Part shown: in pieces, positions 8,418 to 14,584 of the stretch | How the letters are laid out: each line of letters opens with the position of its first letter | Position numbering within the stretch: position 1 is the first letter of the stretch | Origin: Cephalothrix spiralis | Taxonomy: Eukaryota > Nemertea > Palaeonemertea > Archinemertea > Cephalotrichidae | Reading direction: 5' to 3' | DNA length: 14,584 bases | Assembly: GCA_032353305.1 (NCBI GenBank) | Contig: JAUCNG010047781.1 | Coordinates: 1 to 14,584 of the forward strand | Translations under genes and position numbers: made by a program | The notes under the pieces: model-generated | What the model was told of the DNA's origin: nothing | What the model saw: the letters and a program-made list of their open reading frames with translations, nothing else | Databases searched by the model: none

Positions 8418-9045
8418 GGTTACCGTTACAGTGTTTTATTTGGGATTACACAGTAGAAAGTGTTCTATTTTGGATTTAATACCAGTTGCTAGAGTCTTAA
8501 CCGTTTCATTTTGGATTTTATACAATTCTACAGAGCCATAACTGTTCCATTTTAGATTTTAATACAATTGTTCAGAGCCATAACTGTTGCCACATTCCTA
8601 ACCGTTCAAATTTGGATTTTATACAATTTTCCATAACTGTTTCAATACAATTGTTCAGGGCCATAACTGTTCCATTTTGGTTTTCAATACAATTGTTCAG
8701 AGCCATAGCTGTTCAATTTTGGATTTACATGTATAATACAATTTTCCAGAGCCATTACTGTTCCATTTTTGGATATCAATATAATTTTCCAGAGCCAAAA
8801 CTGTTATATTTTGGAGTTTAAAACAATTTGCTGGAGTCCTAACCGTTTCATTTTGGATTTTATTCAATTTCCCAGAGCCATAACTGTTCCATTTGGATAT
8901 CAATACAATTGTTCAGAGCCATAACTGTTCCATTTTTGGATATCATTCCATAACTGTTCCATTCGGATTTAATACAATTTCCAGAGCCATAACTGATCCA
9001 TTTTGGATTTTAATACAATCAGAGTTATATCTGTTCCATTTTTTA
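8418..9045 (+). repeat. ~42-bp satellite array, about 17 units
   Basis: The unit reads approximately CAGAGCCATAACTGTTCCAT, then TTTGGATTTTAATACAATTGTT. Anchor words of the form AACTGTT or AACCGTT fall near 8422, 8457, 8499, 8540, 8582, 8600, 8635, 8665, 8707, 8756, 8799, 8841, 8882, 8923, 8952, 8991 and 9029. The common spacing is 41-43 bp, with several shortened units. A variant with TTGCTRGAGTCYTAACCGTT occurs near 8486 and 8827, hinting at a higher-order period of about 342 bp. Because 42 is a multiple of three, open frames cross it on both strands, and these are not genes. The array stops where the open frame begins. Confidence 0.92.
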
Positions 9046-9046
9046 G
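9028..9046 (+). other. candidate 3' splice site
   Basis: ATCTGTTCCATTTTTTAG is a pyrimidine-rich tract ending in AG at 9045-9046. From 9047 the reading frame is open without a stop through the ATG at 9089, adding 14 codons (first residues R-H-L-Q-K-S). The codon 9044-9046 is an in-frame TAG, so the frame opens exactly where an exon would begin. The tract is supplied by the last, altered satellite unit. Confidence 0.5.
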
Positions 9047-9088
9047 AGACACTTACAAAAGTCCCAAGGCTATCATAGACTGGTAACT

Positions 9089-9805
9089 ATGCCTGCTTTC
9101 GAGTATTCAGATTCTCATTCCGTGGATATTGTGCCAAGTTACGAAACTATAACATATACAAGCAAATTATCATACACAGACGAGAAACGATACAAGAATT
9201 CATTGTTTTTAATTCCAATACAAAAGCCTGTAGTATACTCGGACGAAATCATTTACCAACCTTCTGATTCAGGTGAACAGTCTTATTATATAAGCTCTGT
9301 TGAACTCAGACCAAGAACGAAACCAGTATATTACAAGGAAACATTATTTGTACTTCCGAAACGTAAAAAAGAAACGTTTCTATCAACTCTAGTCCACCAT
9401 CCTGAGTCAAAGTATGATTGGTACTGTTCCAGGGTAGAGATACCACCCGACACAGCGAATCATCTCACAACATACACACTTCCAATACCTCCTGGCAGCT
9501 TAGACTTAAATATGGTCAATGGCGACGACCCTTATGCTAGGTACATCAATTTAATGAATGCAGACTTACGTAGGTCAGAGTCAATAGATGAAGGATACGG
9601 CGTTAGTCCATCAGATGAAACTTTAGCTGCAAGTCCAGCTGAAGAATTGAACAATGGAGTTAGATATAACGGACTTTGTGACGTCATAAGCCCTGATGAA
9701 CAAGATGGACCCCATGTTGCAGGGAACTATTTTTATCTGAGTGGGGTTCGCGGATTACTAAACGGAAGTTTGGATGCTGATGATGATGACATCACAGAAG
9801 TGTGA
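9089..9805 (+). CDS. 15-residue-repeat protein with acidic tail and PDZ-ligand C-terminus; likely last exon
   Basis: This is the only long open frame (238 residues from this ATG, stop TGA at 9803-9805), and I recognise no family. Residues 11-140 form a degenerate tandem repeat of about 15 residues, roughly [ST]-[LV]-x-[LIV]-x-P followed by six residues and an aromatic. Prolines fall at 16, 43, 58, 75, 90, 105, 120 and 135, the last five exactly 15 apart. KRKK (91-94) is a basic patch. Residues 141-238 look disordered and acidic, with Ser-Pro at 173, 182 and 201, each followed by acidic residues. YINL (152-155) fits both a YxxΦ sorting signal and a pYxN SH2 site. The end, D-D-D-D-I-T-E-V, is a class I PDZ ligand (T at -2, V at 0), a form also found on Delta-like ligands and FAT1; that is not evidence of identity. 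There is no signal peptide or membrane segment. The frame is open back to 9047, behind a good splice acceptor, so it may be the terminal exon of a receptor-like gene, with ATG 9089 (A at -3) as the alternative start. Confidence 0.8.
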   Translation: MPAFEYSDSHSVDIVPSYETITYTSKLSYTDEKRYKNSLFLIPIQKPVVYSDEIIYQPSDSGEQSYYISSVELRPRTKPVYYKETLFVLPKRKKETFLSTLVHHPESKYDWYCSRVEIPPDTANHLTTYTLPIPPGSLDLNMVNGDDPYARYINLMNADLRRSESIDEGYGVSPSDETLAASPAEELNNGVRYNGLCDVISPDEQDGPHVAGNYFYLSGVRGLLNGSLDADDDDITEV

Positions 9806-10449
9806 TTTGTGTTATTTTGAATCAAAATGATGATGAAAATGTTCCATAGATATTAGCAGTGAGAGAAAAGATTTTATCTCGGCACATAGCTCTAAACTGG
9901 AATTCGAATATAGACTGAGGCCTAAAAGGGAAATTTATGAAGAATAGCCGGGTCAAACATGACTTTAAACTGGCGAATTATCCTTTTTATGTTCCTTAGA
10001 TAGAATACATATATGACAATATGTACCATTTGGAAAAACTTAACTTATTTCTGAAAATTAGTGATGTGTCTAGGTTCCAGTCTATGCATGTACTAAAGGA
10101 TAGGACCGAATTTAGATCCCATAGTCCGAGGTCTAATCGATTCCAATTTGTTTCAAAATTTGGAAAAATATTCCTTGAACATAATTAGCCTATCTTTTAA
10201 ATAAGATATTAAATGACAAATTCTTTGTACTTTTGATGTTAGCAGCATTTTAAATCGCTTGGTACGATAGATCCGTATCTCCGCTGTACTAAATTTTCAT
10301 CATTTCTTACATGTATCATACCGGAATATATGAGGTTTTAACTCTTTAATCAAGCTGCAACTTTTATGGATTAAGGATAATTAGTAAATACAACTTATAT
10401 TAGATGACAAAATTGAACCGAAATTTTCGTGAAGTTATGAGCCAAAAAG
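9806..10449 (+). other. possible 3' UTR, no gene seen
   Basis: AT-rich sequence following the stop codon. There is no AATAAA close downstream, and an ATTAAA variant occurs near 10208. No other open frame is supported. Confidence 0.35.
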
Positions 10450-10782
10450 CCACAAAGCCAAAATATTAAAATTATGTGACAGTAAATGACGTCTTATTAT
10501 CTTATTCATAAATTGTCCTGCAAATGATCACTTTACTGTTTACAAATTGATAAATCTAGATGTACTGAGGATTTTTGAAAGTGTATCAAAATCTTGAAAC
10601 AAAAGGTTTGCGGGAGAATTATCGTAGCTCCCTTAGTTATGAAATGATCTGCACTAAATCTGTTATATTCGTGAGAGAAGACCTCGCTCTTTTGGGAGGT
10701 ATTTATGAAATTATAAAAATGTTACTAATTAAGTCTAAATATGACGTCATCTAACTGGTGTAATTTTCAATGTGACACACTG
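10450..10782 (-). mobile_element. decayed second copy of the 1900-2339 MITE, opposite orientation
   Basis: The right end is well preserved: GATGACGTCATCTAACTGG then AATGTGACACACTG matches the right TIR at 2300-2339. Interior blocks also align with the reverse complement of copy 1: TCGTAGCTCCCT near 10621, GTTATGAA near 10637, and AAATCTGTT near 10656. The left TIR is worn, with AATATTAAAATTATG and AAATGACGT near 10462-10493 as remnants. It is about 100 bp shorter than copy 1. The base pair outside the intact end is CA and not TA, so the target duplication has been lost or was never TA. Confidence 0.7.
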
Positions 10783-11269
10783 CATTTTATCTTTCTAACG
10801 AGTAACGAGCAAGAAAATCAAAATTCGATGTGATGTACATAATTTTTCTTTTTCTTCTATCTGGAATTTTTTTTTAAAATTATTTTGATTAATTTCACAT
10901 GACCAATGTAAGCTAAAAGGTGCCTACATGTAGCTCAAATCATTTAAAAAACAAGTAAAACCTGTTTTGCAATAATAGCCTACTGGCGGGGTGACCGCGT
11001 AATGATAGACTTCCACCCTAGTAAGTCGCTAGCTTTCTGGAAAGCGAGAAGTTACAAAATTGTGATAATTAAATAATATAGTCAATAATTATAAAATCGA
11101 CTATAATGTTTACAAAATGTGCAGTCATGATATATGCCAAAATTAAAAATCAATCTAATTGCCTCATTTGGCTATCAATAAGAACAGCTTGCCAGTATTT
11201 AATTTATGTATTTGTATAATGTATTTATTATTATTGTATCGATTATGATTATAATAAGCACGATAGTGA

Positions 11270-11275
11270 AATAAA
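11270..11275 (+). terminator. possible poly(A) signal
   Basis: AATAAA stands downstream of a stretch rich in ATTTA-like words (11199-11230) and is the first canonical hexamer after the 9089-9805 coding region. If used, the 3' UTR would be about 1.5 kb and contain the decayed MITE. Random AATAAA words are expected in DNA this AT-rich. Confidence 0.25.
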
Positions 11276-11821
11276 ATTCCGATTTAATTAATCCCATGAG
11301 TTTTTCAAGTAATCTTCTTATTTATTCATATGTTGGATATAGGTGATCATAGGTTTGCATAGAGTTGAACACAGCGTTGGGGAGCACTCGCATAGTAAAG
11401 GTATAGGATATCTGTATATGTTGTAGCATTGTATACGTTATTTATGCAATAGTACCATTTCATAACCACAATATTGCTATAGTTAAATGTCTCAGAAATA
11501 TACCAAATAAAAAATGAACAGCTAGACGTAAACCGAGATCCATACGCAGAAATAATGCGCATGGATATCAGTCGCTGTTTAAGGATCAGCTTACATACCA
11601 ATAATGGTTTCTGCGTCCTAAATTTTGCTTACAGTTTAGGCCTATATGTAAATCAGGAAATAGAAAAACTAGTTTTCTTTAAATAATCACGATTCAAATC
11701 TGATAAGTATAATTATCTCATCCTATGATTTTGTTTTGTAACTGGAAGTCCTTACTTCGGACAGCTTCGTAAAATGAAACCGTCATATCAAAAAAGTTAT
11801 ACATGTAAGTCATTATAAAAA
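11276..11821. other. spacer, no gene seen
   Basis: No frame longer than about 84 codons (minus strand), and nothing recognisable in it. No RNA gene or strong repeat was noticed. Confidence 0.5.
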
Positions 11822-12195
11822 ATGTTTTACGTTAAAATTTTGGTCTTTTACGTTTTACGTAAAGGAAGAAAAACGTTTCACGTCACAACTTTTAGCGCCG
11901 AGGAGCAGCTAGGTATAATAAATCGTAGAGGCATATTAACGTTTGACCAGGCTTGACGATCTATGACAAGGTTTACGACTAACGTTAACGATCGTATCGT
12001 TTTACGGTTTATGTTTACGTTATAATGTAATTTTTACGGTTGACGTTTACGATACATCGCATTTCACGGTTTACGTTAAAGTGAAAGGCCATTTTACGTC
12101 TTATGATATAAATTAAGGCCGTTTTACGTCTTAAAATTAAAAAAACGACCGTTTTACGTTTTACAATAGCAAAAAAGCCGTTTTACGACTTATAC
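11822..12195 (-). repeat. right arm of long inverted repeat, TTTTACG-rich
   Basis: It is the reverse-complement partner of 7699-8052. The outer part is a clean tandem of four 30-bp units: GGCCRTTTTACG or a near match begins at 12087, 12117, 12147 and 12177. The inner part carries GTTTTACGTTAAAATTTTGG near 11824 and GAGGCATATTAACGTTTGAC near 11928, both matching the left arm in reverse. Divergence from the left arm is substantial, with several insertions. Confidence 0.8.
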
Positions 12196-13204
12196 AATGA
12201 TCTAAGATAGACACCAATATGACCATCAGTGAAGCAGGTAAATATCGGTATGTTCTTTGACCTTTTTGGTGTTATCAGGGGGTCATACACGTAGATGACC
12301 ACCTGTTTTATTAAAATCCTAAACATTATCAAAACTTTCAAATAAAAAGAGACTAATTTTTAACTTTTGCAATGGTTATAATAAATTGAGCTGTGAATAT
12401 ATTACTTTAAAATAGTACCTTACAACTTCGTTACACATACTTCATCAAATCTCTTCGAGATATAAGTCGCTATCAATTTATGAAGAAATTTAAATTGGCT
12501 CTGAAAATAAAAAAGAAGATTCTCATCAACGTTGCATGAATATGTACCGAGATATTAAGCACATCAGGTTATGACGTCATCGTGTTGTTTCTGGGGGGTA
12601 AATAAACCCATTGTAAAAACCCCTGATACAACCCGGATATCTGACATATGGGTTGAGGGAGGACAATGTGAGCTGAGGACATTCTCCTCATCAGAGCTTG
12701 GATGGCAAAATAGTTGTGCGATGGTCCTCCATTTCAGAAGCACCATGTTTGACGCTCATCAGATATACCAGATACTTGATGGCTCTGTTAGTATAAATAC
12801 GTGGAGGAGGGGGTCAATGCCTCTTATCGTAAACGGAAAAATTGTCATTTTTTCGCTATCAAATCGAGAAAAACGCTGTCGGAAACTGAAAAAGGCTTAA
12901 AATTTTATCGGATATAGGTATTGAACACCCGATGTTATATATTAAAGTGTGGAGCATACGGGAAAATACTCGAGCAAGCTATTTTGAGAAGTCCATTTGA
13001 CGCCCGTCCTATAAGGGAAGTTACATGTATGTGTCCATATTTTGAAATTAGAGTTTTATTCGCTTTCAAAATGTAATGGTCATATAATGCATTTCGATAA
13101 CCTCAGCACTTGTTATAGCTTCCCTTCACAAGGCTTCGGAACCATAGCCGGCCTACGCTGGGGGTTTTATGAGAATAAAACGTTTCTTTATTAAGCTCCA
13201 ACCG
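12196..13204. other. spacer with a doubtful 109-codon open frame
   Basis: A plus-strand frame at 12571-12900 (109 codons) is the second longest in the window, but it shows no domain and overlaps an open minus-strand frame. It starts at the ATG within a TGACGTCA palindrome. Small hairpins occur, such as GTTTTAT-GAGA-ATAAAAC at 13164-13181. I do not support a gene here. Confidence 0.4.
12572..12579. promoter_or_regulatory. CRE-like palindrome TGACGTCA
   Basis: One of four perfect TGACGTCA words in the window (also 1933, 9679 and 10742). It matches the CREB/ATF site, but there is no promoter or gene start beside it to give it meaning. Confidence 0.2.
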
Positions 13205-13392
13205 TCCAGGCCCCCTGATGTGTACAGCGATTCATAATTCCTTTCAAGAACGAGTCAATACATTTCTTTCGATTGGTCATGTGACGACATTCTGAATTTT
13301 CCAGGTGTCGTGAGCTCTGATTAGCTCTCTGATTAGATCAATGAAATTATTGAAAGGAATTACAAATCGCTACGTACACAAAGAGCCCGGAC
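13205..13392. mobile_element. ~185-bp MITE-like inverted repeat
   Basis: The left arm (13219-13246: TGTGTACAGCGATTCATAAT then TCCTTTCAA) is the imperfect reverse complement of the right arm (13350-13380: TTGAAAGGAATTACAAATCG then CTACGTACACA). A weaker match extends to GGCCCCC on the left and GAGCCCGG on the right. The interior holds a direct repeat of CTCTGATTAG (13316-13335). No target duplication is evident. Confidence 0.65.
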
Positions 13393-13427
13393 AACTATCA
13401 CTGCATACACATACTTAACCTTTCGAA

Positions 13428-13453
13428 CTTAATAAAGATTTTTTTTTATTAAG
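13428..13453. repeat. CTTAATAAA hairpin
   Basis: CTTAATAAA (13428-13436) pairs perfectly with TTTATTAAG (13445-13453) across a short T-rich loop. The palindrome includes an AATAAA word, but no gene ends here. Confidence 0.5.
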
Positions 13454-13534
13454 GGCTCAACCCTCAGCAGTTAATATGCGGGAATCCGAGGTATAGATAA
13501 TGCCAATTACATAGCTAGGTGTAGTCGAGATGCA

Positions 13535-13549
13535 TAGGGTTAGGGTTAG
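13535..13549 (+). repeat. short telomere-like (TTAGGG) tract
   Basis: TAGGGTTAGGGTTAG holds two and a half TTAGGG units, the telomere repeat of most metazoans. It is too short to call a telomere and may be an interstitial remnant or chance. Confidence 0.5.
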
Positions 13550-13885
13550 TCTAATAGATCCTAATATTATGCACCATGAATGTGTACTACATCTTTTTGA
13601 TAATTTATGACCAATTTATTACTTACATAATTTGCAATGAATTCTGGTCTCGTTATGCGTGTGATATTGACACAACTAAATACATCAACCAATTCGTGCT
13701 TTTTAAGGTTTTCAAGAGCAGAAAATGCGGCACAAAATAAACCACTTCTAAAAGATCCATCTCTGAAAATATGAAAATTGAATGAAAAACTTCTCTCAAC
13801 AAAAAATTACCTTATTTTTTCAAACGATAGATATTTTTCGAACACTACACATATACTGAAATATTACGTGTTGTATCGTCCTGCC

Positions 13886-13957
13886 CGTGCTGTTGTGCAA
13901 GTGATAGCGCATTGTCTTTCATTCCGAAGGCACCACGTTCGACCCCTCAGGATTATA
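13886..13957 (+). pseudogene. degenerate tRNA-like sequence
   Basis: The box A region TGTGCAAGTGATAGCGC gives a paired D arm (GTGC 13895-13898 with GCGC 13907-13910). TGTCTT and AAGGCA form an anticodon-like stem with an eight-base loop, one too many. Box B, GTTCGACCCC (13937-13946), is intact. The T stem and acceptor stem do not pair. This fits a tRNA-derived SINE head or an old tRNA pseudogene. No amino-acid identity is assigned because the anticodon register is unclear. Confidence 0.45.
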
Positions 13958-14020
13958 AGACATCGAAAACAAACCGGATACGAAGTGGCTCGCGGTCGGT
14001 ATAAATTAGTCCCTTCTTTT

Positions 14021-14035
14021 GGGGGGGGGGGGGGG
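14021..14035 (+). repeat. G15 homopolymer
   Basis: An uninterrupted run of 15 G follows CCCTTCTTTT. It is very unusual in AT-rich DNA, prone to slippage, and could form intermolecular G-tetrads. It lies about 65 bp after the tRNA-like remnant. Confidence 0.9.
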
Positions 14036-14526
14036 TAAACCAGACTTTAATCGGTATATATATAGGAGGGTAATACGGACAATTTCTTAAATCTCTAATC
14101 GAGACCATTTAATCGTGATCGAGACGGATTGATAATCGATAAAAATGGCGCTTCGCAAAAAAAAAATTAATACTTGTATCGCGCACGATCGAGCAGAGCA
14201 AAATGCGAGTCCCACTTGTATGTAAAATTAGTCTGGAGACTTCTTATGATATTTTCAGCTATTTATGATTAATAACCGATACCAAGATGCTGAAACCCAT
14301 AATGTATTAAACGTTAACAGGATACGCGTATGTCATTAATCAAAAACCGCTTCCGTTAGATATTTTAAAGCTTTTTAATCGCTAACGGTTCCGACTCTCA
14401 ATTTCAAGAATAATAGTAATCGATAAGGCCAAAAACGGCAAAATCGCTAACCGACTATTTATATATAAATATATTAGAGTGCGGGGCTTACGGCTGCGTT
14501 AATGCACCGGTCAATGTTTATGCTGA
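14036..14526. other. spacer, no gene seen
   Basis: No long open frame. Short repeats occur, such as ATCGAGAC near 14098 and 14118, and the pair CCGTTAG (14354) with CTAACGG (14382). Nothing beyond these is supported. Confidence 0.5.
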
Positions 14527-14541
14527 CCCCCCCCCCTCCCC
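14527..14541 (+). repeat. C10 tract with a second C4 run
   Basis: Ten C in a row, one T, then four C. On the minus strand this is a G-rich tract like the G15 run about 500 bp upstream but in inverse orientation. Confidence 0.85.
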
Positions 14542-14584
14542 AGCGTTCGACGGTGAACTGGCGTCGAATGTCTGGCGAACGATT

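Larger units (their letters stand above)
7699..12195. mobile_element. candidate ~4.5-kb element bounded by long inverted repeats
   Basis: Arms at about 7699-8052 and 11822-12195 are diverged inverted repeats of each other, with the only convincing coding region of the window between them. If they are the ends of one element, it spans about 4.5 kb. It would carry a 42-bp satellite, a 238-residue open frame and a nested decayed MITE. The protein does not look like a transposase, no target duplication is visible, and the arms are well diverged. The rival reading, two separate insertions of one repeat family in opposite orientation around a host exon, is at least as likely. Confidence 0.3.

Noticed and set aside
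8612-9078. Frames of 61-69 codons on both strands in the satellite
   Set aside because: The ~42-bp unit keeps frames open by periodicity, and the peptides only echo the repeat.
9089-9805. Transposase or viral protein encoded inside the long inverted repeats
   Set aside because: No DDE/D triad context, zinc finger, integrase or capsid-like pattern was visible; the repeat and PDZ end suit a host protein.
12571-12900. 109-codon plus-strand frame
   Set aside because: Second longest frame, but without domain, repeat or codon pattern I trust, and it overlaps an open minus-strand frame.

Overview
This window looks like nuclear DNA of an invertebrate animal, most likely a mollusc and possibly a bivalve. 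It is AT-rich, nearly gene-free and packed with short inverted-repeat elements. It carries a degenerate tRNA-Lys-headed SINE-like repeat, and the word ACATGTA recurs throughout, which I associate with bivalve genomes. Nothing points to bacteria: there is no operon packing, there are no Shine-Dalgarno-linked genes, and only one open frame exceeds 110 codons. The taxon is inference.

Left third (1-4860). Two short tandem arrays (39-bp and 19-bp units) are followed by a ~325-bp near-palindrome with TTAA at both ends. Next come a 440-bp MITE flanked by TA with CAGTGTGTCC-type ends, a loose repeat built on TTAATATCAC, a ~160-bp MITE-like inverted repeat, and the SINE-like element. I see no credible gene here.

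Middle (4860-7700). There is a strong ~105-nt hairpin (candidate miRNA precursor or tiny MITE). Two larger non-autonomous inverted-repeat elements follow (~650 bp and ~413 bp). The second holds nested palindromes and two NRF-1-like GC-rich palindromes.

Right-centre (7700-12195). Two ~350-370-bp arms rich in CGTAAAA words face each other as inverted repeats about 3.8 kb apart. They enclose a 17-unit, ~42-bp satellite, the only convincing coding region (9089-9805, perhaps opening at a splice acceptor at 9046/9047), a second and more decayed copy of the 440-bp MITE, and a possible poly(A) signal. This is either a ~4.5-kb element with long TIRs or a host exon flanked by two insertions of one repeat family.

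The coding region encodes a 238-residue protein of no family I recognise. Its first ~140 residues are a degenerate tandem repeat of about 15 residues with a conserved proline. An acidic segment with three Ser-Pro sites follows, and the chain ends in T-E-V, a class I PDZ-ligand form. With an open frame reaching a good splice acceptor, it reads best as the last exon of a larger gene, perhaps a cytoplasmic tail.

Right end (12195-14584). This part holds a ~185-bp MITE-like inverted repeat, a short TTAGGG tract, a second tRNA-like remnant, and G15 and C10 homopolymers. No gene is supported there.
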